DNA of 64,000 nucleotides from Streptacidiphilus carbonis (GTDB taxonomy: Bacteria; Actinomycetota; Actinomycetes; Streptomycetales; Streptomycetaceae), in assembly GCF_000787775.1 (NCBI RefSeq), contig NZ_BBPM01000028.1, positions 1 to 64,000 of the forward strand. Reading direction: 5' to 3'. Positions within the stretch are counted from its first letter, which is position 1. Every line of letters begins with the position of its first letter. The notes beneath the pieces are model-generated. The model saw only the letters and a program-made list of their open reading frames with translations. It had not been told where the DNA came from and did no database searches. A program made the translations under genes and the position numbers. Below, in pieces: positions 43,735 to 52,611 of the stretch.

Positions 43735-45005
43735 TGCGTGTTGTCGTGGTGGGACAGGGATATGTGGGCCTGCCGCTCGCGGTCCGCGCGGCCGAGGTCG
43801 GACACGAGGTGATCGGCTACGACGTCGACTCACGGCGCGTCAAGAGCCTTGCCGCGGGCGAGTCCTATGTGGAGGACGTGTCCTCGGAGCGGCTGCAGGC
43901 GGTGCTCGCGAGCGGTGCCTACCGGGTCGGCGACCAGGCCAGGGACTGCGGCGGCTTCGACGTCGCGGTGGTGACCGTGCCCACCCCGCTGCACGAGGGG
44001 GTGCCCGACCTGACCTACATCGAGGAGTCGGGACGGACGCTGGCCCGCTACCTGCGGCCCGGGGCGACGGTGATCCTGGAGTCCACCACCTACCCGGGCA
44101 CCACCCAGGAGCTGTTCGCGCCGATCCTGGAGGACGGCTCCGGGCTGACCGCGGGCGCCGACTTCCACCTCGGCTACAGCCCGGAGCGGATCGACCCGGG
44201 CAACCCGGTCTGGGGCTTCAAGGAGACGCCGAAGGTGGTCTCCGGCGTGGACGCCGCATCGCTCACGGCGGTCCAGGACTTCTACGGTCAACTCGTGGAC
44301 ACCACCGTGCCGGTGGGCTCGCCCAAGGAGGCCGAGCTGGCGAAGCTGCTGGAGAACACCTTCCGGCACGTCAACATCGCGCTGGTCAACGAGATAGCGA
44401 TGTTCGCCCGGCATCTGGACATCGACGTCTGGCAGGCCATCGACGCGGCCTCCAGCAAACCCTTCGGCTTCATGAAGTTCACCCCGGGGCCGGGCGTGGG
44501 CGGGCACTGCCTGCCGATCGACCCGTCCTACCTGTCCTGGCGGGTGCAGCGCGAACTGGGGCAGAACTTCCGGTTCGTGGAGCTGGCCAACGACATCAAC
44601 AGCCATATGCCGGAGTATGTGACGCGCCGTCTGATCGACGCCTTCAACGACCGCAGGCGGTCCGTGAACGGCTCGCGGGTGCTGCTGCTCGGGCTCGCCT
44701 ACAAGAAGAACACCGGCGACGCGCGCGAGTCGCCGGCGCTGCGGATCACCCAGCTGCTGCTGAACATGGGCGCCGAAGTGCGGGCCGCCGACCCGCATGT
44801 GGTGGAGAACGTCAAGGTGGATGCCCGGCTGGTCCGGGTGGAGGCCACCCCGGAGGAGCTGGCGGCGGCCGACGCGGTGGTGCTGCTGACCGACCACGAC
44901 TCCTTCGACTACGAGTCGGTGCTGCAGCACGCGCGGTTCGTCCTGGACTGCCGGCGCAAGGTCAGCAGCGACCGGAGCCACGGCGACAAGGTGGAGGTCC
45001 TCTGA
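43734..45005 (+). CDS. wecC: UDP-N-acetyl-hexosamine 6-dehydrogenase (WecC/WbpA family)
   Basis: A 423-aa nucleotide-sugar dehydrogenase. It has the NAD motif VVVVGQGYVGLPLAV, PTPL, ESTTYPGTT and YSPERIDPG. The catalytic Cys is in GPGVGGHCLPIDP, with the oligomer domain LLLGLAYKKNTGDARESPALRI. It oxidises C6 of a UDP-hexosamine to a uronic acid in two NAD-dependent steps. UDP-ManNAc is the likely substrate given the 2-epimerase next door, but UDP-GlcNAc (WbpA style) is possible if the diacetamido route operates. It shares bases with both neighbours (TGATG). Confidence 0.93.
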   Translation: MRVVVVGQGYVGLPLAVRAAEVGHEVIGYDVDSRRVKSLAAGESYVEDVSSERLQAVLASGAYRVGDQARDCGGFDVAVVTVPTPLHEGVPDLTYIEESGRTLARYLRPGATVILESTTYPGTTQELFAPILEDGSGLTAGADFHLGYSPERIDPGNPVWGFKETPKVVSGVDAASLTAVQDFYGQLVDTTVPVGSPKEAELAKLLENTFRHVNIALVNEIAMFARHLDIDVWQAIDAASSKPFGFMKFTPGPGVGGHCLPIDPSYLSWRVQRELGQNFRFVELANDINSHMPEYVTRRLIDAFNDRRRSVNGSRVLLLGLAYKKNTGDARESPALRITQLLLNMGAEVRAADPHVVENVKVDARLVRVEATPEELAAADAVVLLTDHDSFDYESVLQHARFVLDCRRKVSSDRSHGDKVEVL

Positions 45006-46120
45006 TGGCCGCGGTGATGCGGGTGGTGGCGGTCGCGGGTGCGCGGCCCAACTACATGAAGATCAAACCGGTGATGGACGCGCTGGAGCGCCGGGGCGCC
45101 GAGGTGGTGCTGGTCCACACCGGGCAGCACTACGACGAGTCCATGAACGACGTCTTCTTCCGCGACCTGGGCATCCGTCCGCCGGACCGCTTCCTCGGGG
45201 TCGGCTCGGGCAGCCACGCGCAGCAGACCGGGCGGGTGATGACGGCCTTCGAGCCGCTGCTGGACGAGGTGGCCCCGGACGCCGTGGTCGTCGTCGGCGA
45301 CATCAACTCCACCCTGGCCTGCGCCCTGGTCACGGCCAAGGCCGGACCGCTGCTGGCGCATGTCGAGGCGGGGCTGCGCAGCCGCGACTGGAGCATGCCC
45401 GAGGAGGTCAACCGGGTCGCCACCGACCGGGTCAGCGACTACCTGCTGGCCCCCTCACCGGACGCGGCCGACAACCTTCGCGCCGAGGGCTACCGGGACG
45501 ACCAGGTCCATGTGGTCGGCAATGTCATGATCGACACCCTGCTGGCCAACCTGGACCGGGCCAGGGAGTCCGACGTGCTACGGCGGTACGAGCTGGAGCG
45601 CGGCGGCTACGGCCTGGTCACCCTGCACCGGCCGGCCAATGTGGACGACCCGGAGGTGCTGGCCACCCTGCTCAAGGCGCTGGGCGAGATCGCCGGGCGC
45701 TGCCCGCTGCTGCTGCCGGTGCATCCGCGCGCGGCCGGGCGGCTGGCCGAGCTGGGCGTCCCCGGCGGGATCAGGCTGGTGCCGCCGGCCGGCTACCTGG
45801 ACTTCATCGCACTGCAGGACTCGGCCCGGTTGGTGCTCACCGACTCGGGCGGGGTGCAGGAGGAGACCACCGCGCTGGGGGTGCCCTGCGTGACCCTGCG
45901 GGACAACACCGAGCGGCCGATCACCGTACTGCAGGGCACCAACACCCTTGCGGGACGCGACCCGCAGCGCATCGTCGAGACCGCCAACCGGGTGCTGGAC
46001 GACCCGCCCGCACCGCGCCGCCCCGAGCTGTGGGACGGGCGGGCCAGCGAGCGCATCGCCGAGGTGCTGCTGACCGGGGGGAGGGCGGGGGGCAGGCTGC
46101 GGCCGACCGATCTGGGGTGA
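45005..46120 (+). CDS. wecB: UDP-GlcNAc 2-epimerase (WecB/WbpI family)
   Basis: A 371-aa non-hydrolysing epimerase of the GT-B fold: VAGARPNYMKIKPVMDAL, HTGQHYDESMNDVFF, HVEAGLRSRDWSMPEEVNR, TLHRPANVDD, LVLTDSGGVQEETTALGVPC and LRDNTERP. WecB inverts C2 of UDP-GlcNAc to give UDP-ManNAc; WbpI does the same on the diacetamido-uronic acid. Sequence reading alone does not separate the two. Its start overlaps the dehydrogenase stop (TGATG), so the two enzymes are made together. It ends the coupled block, 168 nt before the wzz-like gene. Confidence 0.93.
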   Translation: MAAVMRVVAVAGARPNYMKIKPVMDALERRGAEVVLVHTGQHYDESMNDVFFRDLGIRPPDRFLGVGSGSHAQQTGRVMTAFEPLLDEVAPDAVVVVGDINSTLACALVTAKAGPLLAHVEAGLRSRDWSMPEEVNRVATDRVSDYLLAPSPDAADNLRAEGYRDDQVHVVGNVMIDTLLANLDRARESDVLRRYELERGGYGLVTLHRPANVDDPEVLATLLKALGEIAGRCPLLLPVHPRAAGRLAELGVPGGIRLVPPAGYLDFIALQDSARLVLTDSGGVQEETTALGVPCVTLRDNTERPITVLQGTNTLAGRDPQRIVETANRVLDDPPAPRRPELWDGRASERIAEVLLTGGRAGGRLRPTDLG

Positions 46121-46288
46121 GGCGTCGCCGTCGGTCGAACGTCCGTTGGACGCCCGTTGCGGCAACTTCCGATCGAGGCACTCCCAACTGACTCACGTGC
46201 ACCATATGCTTGATCACCGTACAGCCGTTCGTGTCTGATGCAGGGTCAGGACGCGATGGTCCGGCCACGGGCCGCGAGGGGGAACACC

Positions 46289-47290
46289 ATGGATCTCGCC
46301 GAGATCGCACGCGTCGTTCGCAGGCGCTGGTACGTCATGCTGCCAGGGTTGCTGGTCACCGTCGTGATGGTGGCCGGGCTGCTGTTCGCGGTACCCACCA
46401 AGTACCAGTCCAGCAGCACTGTGATGCTGCTCAACTCGGAGAAGGCGACCGCCCCCGCGCCGTACGACGGCAACCCCTTCCTGAGCACCCAGACCAGCAT
46501 CACCGGCACGGTCGACATCCTGGCCAGAAGCCTGATGGACGACAACTCGCTGGCGGTGCTCAAGTCGAAGGGGCTGACCGGCACCGTCGTCGCCAAGATC
46601 GCGGACAACGCCCAGGCGCCGCTGATGGACCTGACCGTCACCGGCACCGACAAGGCCGCGGTGCTGGCGTCGGAGCAGATCCTCAGCGCGTATGCGAAGC
46701 AGCGGCTCGAGGACCTGCAGGCGGAGCGCAACATCGCCCCGGCGGCGATGATCACGATGATCGCCATCGTGCCGCCGACGCAGCCGGTGGCGCAGACCAA
46801 GAGCAAGATCGAGTACGCGGTGATCCTCGCCCTGCTGGGGATCGCCCTCAGCCTGGTGCTGGTGTTCTGGACCGAGGCCCGGAACCGCAGGCCCGCCGGA
46901 CCGGGTGCGGACGGAGCCGACGGCCTCGCGGGCGTCGGCGAGGCCGACGGCAATGGCGAGGGCGACGGCAGTGGTGAGGACGGCGAGGCCGCGCTCGCCG
47001 GTGGTGGCGGCGGTCGCGAGGAGGGCAGGGCGGTGACGGGTCCGCAGCCGAGGGCCGGGGCCCAGGCCCCGAGGCCCGGGGTCCAGGCCGGGAAGGAGTC
47101 CAGGGCCGCGGGCGGACCGAGGACTGCGGCGGAGTCCAGGGCTGCGGCGGAGCCCAGGAGCGCGGCCGGGGCCAGGGCCGAGGCAGGGGCACGGGCTGCG
47201 TCCGAGTCCGACGGGGAGTCGCTGGAGAACCCGACCGTCCAGCTGTCGGTCCTGTCGATGGACGAGACCCGCGCGCCCTGGCGCAGGTGA
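46289..47290 (+). CDS. Wzz-like chain-length determinant protein
   Basis: A 333-aa membrane protein of the Wzz/capsular regulator type. It has a basic VVRRRWYVMLPGLL start, helix 1 (about 17-38), an external domain beginning VPTKYQSSSTVMLLNS, and helix 2 near 185-210 (AVILALLGIALSLVLVFW). The remaining 120 residues are low-complexity Gly/Ala/Arg/Glu, probably disordered and cytoplasmic. No tyrosine kinase domain is attached or encoded nearby. ATG at 46289 follows GAGGGGGAAC. It overlaps the flippase start (GTGA). It should set polymer length together with the Wzy-like domain of the 55357-57369 protein. Confidence 0.87.
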   Translation: MDLAEIARVVRRRWYVMLPGLLVTVVMVAGLLFAVPTKYQSSSTVMLLNSEKATAPAPYDGNPFLSTQTSITGTVDILARSLMDDNSLAVLKSKGLTGTVVAKIADNAQAPLMDLTVTGTDKAAVLASEQILSAYAKQRLEDLQAERNIAPAAMITMIAIVPPTQPVAQTKSKIEYAVILALLGIALSLVLVFWTEARNRRPAGPGADGADGLAGVGEADGNGEGDGSGEDGEAALAGGGGGREEGRAVTGPQPRAGAQAPRPGVQAGKESRAAGGPRTAAESRAAAEPRSAAGARAEAGARAASESDGESLENPTVQLSVLSMDETRAPWRR

Positions 47291-48822
47291 GCGCGGACAC
47301 CGAGCCTGGTTGGGCGGCCCCCATGGCCGAACCTCCCGACCCGGCGGCGGCAGCGGACCCGGATCCGGCCGAACCGGGCCTGGGCGGCAAGGTCCGCTCC
47401 GCGGCTCGGTGGAGCCTGATCAACACCGTGGTGATGCGGCTCGGCAACTTCGCCACCGGCATCGTGCTGGCCCGATTCGTCCTCGGCCCCGCCGCCTGGG
47501 GCGTCTACGGGATCGCGCAGACCGTGCTACTGGTGCTCCTGTCCGCCAACGAACTCGGCGTGGGCCTGGCCATCGTCCGCTGGGACGGCGACCCCAAGCG
47601 GTTCGCGCCGACCGTGCTGACCCTGTGCACCGCCTCCAGCAGCCTGCTCTACGTGGTGCTGTTCGCCATCGCGCCGACGGTGGCCCGGTTGCTGGGCTCG
47701 CCGGACGCCACCGGCGTCCTGCGGGTGATGTGCGTGTGCGTGGTGCTGGACGGACTGTCCCAGGTCCCGGCCGGGTTCCTCACCCGGGAGTTCGCGCAGG
47801 GCAGGCGCATGGTCATCGACGCCCTCAACTTCGTGCTGAGCACGGCGGTGACCCTGGTGCTGGCCTTCGCGGGCTGGGGTGCGATGAGCTTCGCCTGGGG
47901 CGCGGTGACCGGCAATGTGGTGGCCCTGGTCGCCTGCTGCCTGGCGGCGCCGGGGACGCTGCGGTTCGGCTGGGACCCCGAACAGGCCCGCGCGCTGCTG
48001 CGCTTCGGCATGCCGCTGGCCGGGGCGAGCCTGCTGGCCCTGGGCGTGGTCAATGTCGACACCATGGTGGTCGGCTCGACCCTGGGCAAGGTCTCGCTGG
48101 GCTTCTACGTGCTGGCCTTCAACATCTCCGGCTGGCCGGTGCGGATCATCTCGGAGGCCGCCCGCCGGGTGTCCTTCGCGGGCTTCTCCCGGCTGGCCTC
48201 CTCGCCGCAGGCACTGGCGGAGGGGTTCAGCCGCGCCCTGGGGGTGCTGATCACCGGCACCGTCCCGCTGTGCGTGCTGCTGGCCGTGCTCGCCGGGCCG
48301 ATCGTCGGGCTGGTCTACGGCGGCGAGTGGCTGCCGGCGGCGAAGGCGCTGCCCTGGCTGATGGTGCTCGGACTGGTCCGGATCGGCTGCGAGCTCGCCT
48401 ACGACTGCCTGGTCGCCATCGGCAGACGGCGCTCGCTGATCCTGGTCCAGGGGCTGTGGCTGGTCGCGCTCGTCCCGGTGCTGATCGTGGCGGCGCGGAC
48501 GCGGGGCATCGTCGGGGTGTCGCAGGGGCATGTGCTGGTGGCCGCGGGGCTGGTGGTCCCGGTGTTCCTGATCGCGCTGCACGGCGGCGGCATCGCGGTG
48601 GGCTCGATCGCCCGGGCCTGCTCCTGGCCCTTCTTCGGCGGCGCGGTGATGGCGGTCTTCATCGAGCTGCTGGAACCGCAGCTGGGCGACGGCAGGATCG
48701 CCCTCTTCGTCCTGGGCACCGCGGCGATGGCGGTGTACGTGGTGTGCGTTCTGCCCAGCCGCCGCTTCCTGCTCGGGACCAGGCCCCGGCGCGGGCGACA
48801 GCAGGGACGGCACCGGCGGTGA
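47287..48822 (+). CDS. Wzx-like oligosaccharide flippase (MOP superfamily)
   Basis: A 511-aa integral membrane protein with about 12-14 helices, matching polysaccharide-exporting flippases. AARWSLINTVVMRLGNFATGIVLARFVLG opens the first helix pair; LRFGMPLAGASLLALGVVNVDTMVVGSTLG is the typical start of the second half. It should turn lipid-linked repeat units across the membrane before polymerisation. GTG at 47287 overlaps the wzz-like stop. Confidence 0.92.
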   Translation: MSADTEPGWAAPMAEPPDPAAAADPDPAEPGLGGKVRSAARWSLINTVVMRLGNFATGIVLARFVLGPAAWGVYGIAQTVLLVLLSANELGVGLAIVRWDGDPKRFAPTVLTLCTASSSLLYVVLFAIAPTVARLLGSPDATGVLRVMCVCVVLDGLSQVPAGFLTREFAQGRRMVIDALNFVLSTAVTLVLAFAGWGAMSFAWGAVTGNVVALVACCLAAPGTLRFGWDPEQARALLRFGMPLAGASLLALGVVNVDTMVVGSTLGKVSLGFYVLAFNISGWPVRIISEAARRVSFAGFSRLASSPQALAEGFSRALGVLITGTVPLCVLLAVLAGPIVGLVYGGEWLPAAKALPWLMVLGLVRIGCELAYDCLVAIGRRRSLILVQGLWLVALVPVLIVAARTRGIVGVSQGHVLVAAGLVVPVFLIALHGGGIAVGSIARACSWPFFGGAVMAVFIELLEPQLGDGRIALFVLGTAAMAVYVVCVLPSRRFLLGTRPRRGRQQGRHRR

Positions 48823-48848
48823 GAACCCATGACGACAAGGCGAGGGAC

Positions 48849-50012
48849 ATGTCCCGCAGTAACAGATCGAGAAGAGAACGCCGCCGCACCGCTCTGCTCG
48901 CGGTACTGGTCAGCGCCTTAGTAGGACTGGTCGGACTGACTGCCAGTGGCTGCGGCGGCGCCCACAACCGGACGACGGCGGGCCGGGGGAGCAGTGCGGC
49001 GGCCTCCTCGGCCGGCGGATCCGGGAGCGGCGGCGCGGGGGTGCCCTCGGCGGGGGCGAGCGGCGCCTCGCCGGAGATCGGCAGCGCGACCTCGACCCCC
49101 TCGCCCGCACCCGGGCACTCCGCGTCGGCCGGTCAGTCGACCGCGGCCGGGTCGTCCGGAGCGGCCGGCTCGTCCCAGACGCCGTCGGCGCTGAAGGGCC
49201 CGTGCCCGTCGCCCGCCGCCTGCGGCTTCCCCGACGCCGGGTCCACCGGGCCGCGGGTCGCGCTGAGCACGCACAGCGGCAACCTGGAGCTGCACACCGA
49301 CGGCCAGGTGATCAGCGGCTGGGACCTCACCGGGTCGCTGGACATCTACGCCAACAACGTCACCGTCATCGACAGCCGGATCACCTCCTCCAACTGGTGG
49401 GGCGTCAATCTCCGTGCCGGCTACAGCGGTCTGCGGGTGCTGCACTCCACCGTCACCGGGGTGCCCGGGAAGGGCCCGGACAACGGGGGCGAGGACTACG
49501 CGGTCTCCAACATGGGCGGCAGCCCGGTCGAGGTCGGCTGGAACAACATAGCGGTGTTCGGCAACGCCATCTCGATGGGGCAGGGCGACATCCACGACAA
49601 CTACGTGCACGACATCGCCCCGTTCGTGAACCAGAGCGGCGAATGGCAGCACGCAGACGCGCTGATCAGCGACGGCGGCAACAGCGGGATGCTGACGATC
49701 CGTCACAACACGCTGCTGAACCCGGTGGACATCAACCACGGCGCCTCGGCCAGCATCGGCCTCTACGCCGACACCGGCTCGGTCGCCAACAGTGTCGTCG
49801 ACGGCAACTGGCTGGCCGGCGGGGCCTATGCGCTGTACGGGGGCGGCGCGGGGGCCAACGGCATCAAGGTCACCAACAATGTCTTCTCCAAGCAGTACCA
49901 CCCGAACTGCGGTGTGTACGGTGCGGTGGCCGCCTGGAACGCCGGCGGTGCCGGCAATATCTGGAGCAACAACCGGATGTCCGACGGCACCCCGGTGAAG
50001 CCGGCGTCCTGA
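48849..50012 (+). CDS. Lipoprotein with right-handed beta-helix domain; one TTA codon
   Basis: A 387-aa exported protein. A lipoprotein signal (basic start, hydrophobic run, LTASGCGG) is followed by about 75 Ser/Ala/Gly-rich residues. The domain from about 120 has beta-helix turns (LDIYANNVTVIDSRITSSNW, SGLRVLHSTVTGVPG, GDIHDNYVHDIAP, GIKVTNNVFSKQYHPN) like pectate lyases and polysaccharide-modifying enzymes. ATG at 48849 follows GGCGAGGGAC. Leu24 is coded by TTA (48918-48920), implying bldA dependence. It lies between the flippase and GT2 genes, and may modify or hold the polymer at the cell surface. No catalytic residues can be fixed. Confidence 0.84.
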   Translation: MSRSNRSRRERRRTALLAVLVSALVGLVGLTASGCGGAHNRTTAGRGSSAAASSAGGSGSGGAGVPSAGASGASPEIGSATSTPSPAPGHSASAGQSTAAGSSGAAGSSQTPSALKGPCPSPAACGFPDAGSTGPRVALSTHSGNLELHTDGQVISGWDLTGSLDIYANNVTVIDSRITSSNWWGVNLRAGYSGLRVLHSTVTGVPGKGPDNGGEDYAVSNMGGSPVEVGWNNIAVFGNAISMGQGDIHDNYVHDIAPFVNQSGEWQHADALISDGGNSGMLTIRHNTLLNPVDINHGASASIGLYADTGSVANSVVDGNWLAGGAYALYGGGAGANGIKVTNNVFSKQYHPNCGVYGAVAAWNAGGAGNIWSNNRMSDGTPVKPAS

Positions 50013-50043
50013 GACCGTACCGGAGACAAGGAGACGGACGGCC

Positions 50044-50865
50044 ATGCGCCGAATCGCCAGGGCCCCCTGGGAGCTGTTGAAGCGGCTCTTCGGCTGGCTG
50101 GTGCTGTTCGAGGCGAGGAACAAGGTGCTGCTGGCGCCCTCCGCCGTGCGGCTGCGCCGCCTGGAGACCGCCGAGGTCCGCCGTCTCGCGCAGCAGCTGG
50201 GGACGGTCCCGACCGCCCTGGTCACCACGGTGATCGCCACCCATCGCCGCCCGGAGCCCCTGCTCGGGGCAGTGCGCTCGGCACTGGTCCAGACCGTGGC
50301 CGACCACGTCGTGATAGTCGTCGACGACGGCGCCGGACTCCCTGACCTACCGGACGACCCACGACTGTTCGCCGTCTCCCTGTCCCGCAACACCGGCACC
50401 GCAGGGGTGGTCCGCAACGTCGGCATCCGCCTGACCGGCTCCCGCTATGTCGCCTTCCTGGACGACGACAACCTCTGGACGCCGGACCACCTGGAACTGG
50501 CGCTCGGCGTCCTGGAGCGGCCCGGCGGCCCGGACGCGGTGTACACCGCACTGCGGCGGGTCCGACCGGACGGGACCGACCACGACGTCCTGTCGGTCCC
50601 CTTCGACCGCCGCCGAGCCGCCCGCGAGTCCTTCCTCGACACCAACGCCTTCGTCGCCCGCCGCACTCCGTCCCTCCACTTCAGCCGTCTGCGCCGAACC
50701 CCGAGGGTCCTCCCCCGCGAGGACTGGGAGCTGATCCACCGCTACAGCCGCCACCACGCGGTCCGGCACCTCCCCGAACCGACGGTCCGCTACCTGGTCA
50801 ACCCGGACAGCTACTGGACCACCTGGACCGCGTCGCCGCAGCATGCGGCAGATGCGGCAGAGTAG
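50044..50865 (+). CDS. Family 2 glycosyltransferase
   Basis: A 273-aa GT-A enzyme. TTVIATHRRPEPLLGAVRSAL opens the fold, VVDDGAGLPDL follows, and the metal-binding FLDDDNLW stands in the middle with an acceptor-side EDWEL late. A basic N-terminal segment with a hydrophobic FGWLVLF stretch may attach to the membrane. It begins 31 nt after the beta-helix lipoprotein gene, closing block A. The sugar transferred is unknown. Confidence 0.9.
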   Translation: MRRIARAPWELLKRLFGWLVLFEARNKVLLAPSAVRLRRLETAEVRRLAQQLGTVPTALVTTVIATHRRPEPLLGAVRSALVQTVADHVVIVVDDGAGLPDLPDDPRLFAVSLSRNTGTAGVVRNVGIRLTGSRYVAFLDDDNLWTPDHLELALGVLERPGGPDAVYTALRRVRPDGTDHDVLSVPFDRRRAARESFLDTNAFVARRTPSLHFSRLRRTPRVLPREDWELIHRYSRHHAVRHLPEPTVRYLVNPDSYWTTWTASPQHAADAAE

Positions 50866-50869
50866 GACC

Positions 50870-51406
50870 ATGTCCACATCTGCATACGAACCGATGCCAT
50901 CCGCCCTGGAGACAGAGCGGCTTCTGCTTCGCCCGTGGGTCGAGTCCGACGCCGAGCAGCTTCTGGCCCTGCACGCCGAACGCGCCGAGGGGGTGCGACC
51001 GGGGGTGGCGACGGTGGCGGAGGCGCGGGCGAACATCGCCGCCCAGCTCCTCGCCACGGCGAAGAACGGCCTGGCTCTGCTGTCCATCCGCCGTCGGGAT
51101 GAAGGCGACCTCATCGGCTACTGCGGGCTGGTCGTCGGTCGGTCCACGGTGGACGAGCCGGAGATCGCCTACGAGCTGTTCCCGCGTGTGCACGGCCACG
51201 GTTACGCCACCGAGGCAGCCGCCGCAGTGCTTGCCGCCGCGACGGCGACCGGCCGGAAGCGCGTCTGGGCGACGGTCGGGACCTGGAACGCCCCGTCGCT
51301 CCGCGTCCTGGAGAAGCTCGGCTTCGAGCGGGACCACCTCTCCATGGAGGACAGCGGTGAAGTGGTGTGGCTCACACGGGAACCGGGGGACCGGGATGCT
51401 TCGTAG
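50870..51406 (+). CDS. GNAT acetyltransferase (RimJ/RimL-like)
   Basis: A 178-aa acyl-CoA N-acyltransferase. LETERLLLRPWVESDAEQL, IAYELFPRVHGHGYATEAAAAVL (acetyl-CoA loop GHGYAT) and WNAPSLRVLEKLGFE are typical of RimJ/L proteins that acetylate N-terminal or free amines. It starts 4 nt after the GT2 stop at ATG 50870 with little ribosome-site support. It is the first of four genes between polysaccharide blocks A and B that have no evident place in polymer synthesis. Confidence 0.9.
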   Translation: MSTSAYEPMPSALETERLLLRPWVESDAEQLLALHAERAEGVRPGVATVAEARANIAAQLLATAKNGLALLSIRRRDEGDLIGYCGLVVGRSTVDEPEIAYELFPRVHGHGYATEAAAAVLAAATATGRKRVWATVGTWNAPSLRVLEKLGFERDHLSMEDSGEVVWLTREPGDRDAS

Positions 51407-51485
51407 CCCACGGGTGGTGCGGAGGGGTGGTCCGTTGCCGGATAACCGGTCGCCTGGGAGGTGGCGGTGGTCCTAGGGTTCGCAC

Positions 51486-52466
51486 ATGTCTGCTGGCACT
51501 GATGCTGATGCTGATGTTGAGTCAATTCCCTTGAGTCATAGGGAGGCCGAGACGATTCTGCGTCGGATTCACCCGGCGGCCTCGGTCGCCGAAGTCGTCG
51601 TTCGGACCGGCGGTCGGTCGAGCCCCGTCGTCGAGGTCCGTTGTGCCCCGCCGGTCGAGCCAGTCGTCATCAAGTTCTACGACGGTGATTCGCGCTGGAA
51701 GCGGGACAAGGAGGTCCATGTCTATCGGCTCCTCCGGGAACGCGGGGTGCGGTGTGTGCCTGTCGTGCTGGGTAGTGGTGGTGAAGGGGCCGAGGGGGCG
51801 CTGGGTCGGGGGCACCTGGTGATGAGTCGGCTTGACGGTCAGCCGCTTTCTGAGGTGGTGGGGGAACTCGGCGCCTCCGCCGTCGCGGGGATCTACGAGG
51901 AGATGGGCGCGTTGCTCGCCCGCATGCACCGGATTCCGCAGGAGGCCTACGGGTACCTGACCACTGGCATTCTCGATCCCTGTGCCACCAATGCCCAGTA
52001 CATGCAGCGCCAGTTCGAGATGAAAATGCGGGAGTTCGCCGACCTCGGAGGAGATCCGAACCTGCGGAAGGCGATGGAGGCCAGGGTGCGCGACGGCGCC
52101 GGTCTCTTCGACAACTGCACCCGGCCGGTGCTGTGCCACAACGATTTCCACGAGGGCAATGTCCTGTTGCACGAAGTGGCCGGCCGCCGGCGGATCGCCG
52201 GATTCATTGACGTGGAGAATGCCATTGCCGCTGATCCGCTCATGGATCTGGCGAAAACCGACTACTACTCCATTCGCGGAAATCGGAACAAGCAAGACGC
52301 CCTGCATCGGGGCTACGGCCCCCTTCCCGCTGATGCGACCGAGCGGATCAGCCTCTATCGGCTCTACCAGGCCCTGGAGCTGTGGGACTGGTTCGCCTTG
52401 ACCGGAGAGACCGCCGCGCTGCCCGGAATTGCGGAGGACCTCGCGAAGATGGCAATTGATCTGTGA
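51486..52466 (+). CDS. APH-fold phosphotransferase
   Basis: A 326-aa kinase-like protein with an N-terminal lobe (VVIKFYDGDSRWKRDKEVHVYRLL), catalytic HNDFHEGN and metal-binding FIDVENAIAADPLMDL. It belongs to the aminoglycoside/choline/fructosamine kinase superfamily. Its base composition is lower in G+C than neighbours, with codons such as ATT, AAA and GAT frequent near the end, a hint of recent acquisition. Substrate unknown. Confidence 0.88.
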   Translation: MSAGTDADADVESIPLSHREAETILRRIHPAASVAEVVVRTGGRSSPVVEVRCAPPVEPVVIKFYDGDSRWKRDKEVHVYRLLRERGVRCVPVVLGSGGEGAEGALGRGHLVMSRLDGQPLSEVVGELGASAVAGIYEEMGALLARMHRIPQEAYGYLTTGILDPCATNAQYMQRQFEMKMREFADLGGDPNLRKAMEARVRDGAGLFDNCTRPVLCHNDFHEGNVLLHEVAGRRRIAGFIDVENAIAADPLMDLAKTDYYSIRGNRNKQDALHRGYGPLPADATERISLYRLYQALELWDWFALTGETAALPGIAEDLAKMAIDL

Positions 52467-52611
52467 TCAGTTCGCCGACCTTCTTTCTCCGTGAGAGCAG
52501 CGGTTACCGGTAAAGTCAAGGAGATTGCTGGATTGGTTCTCCGTGCCGTACGTGATAGGAATTTGGACGAAGGTGCAGATCCTCATCACCCGTCCGCGAA
52601 GGGACCTGACC

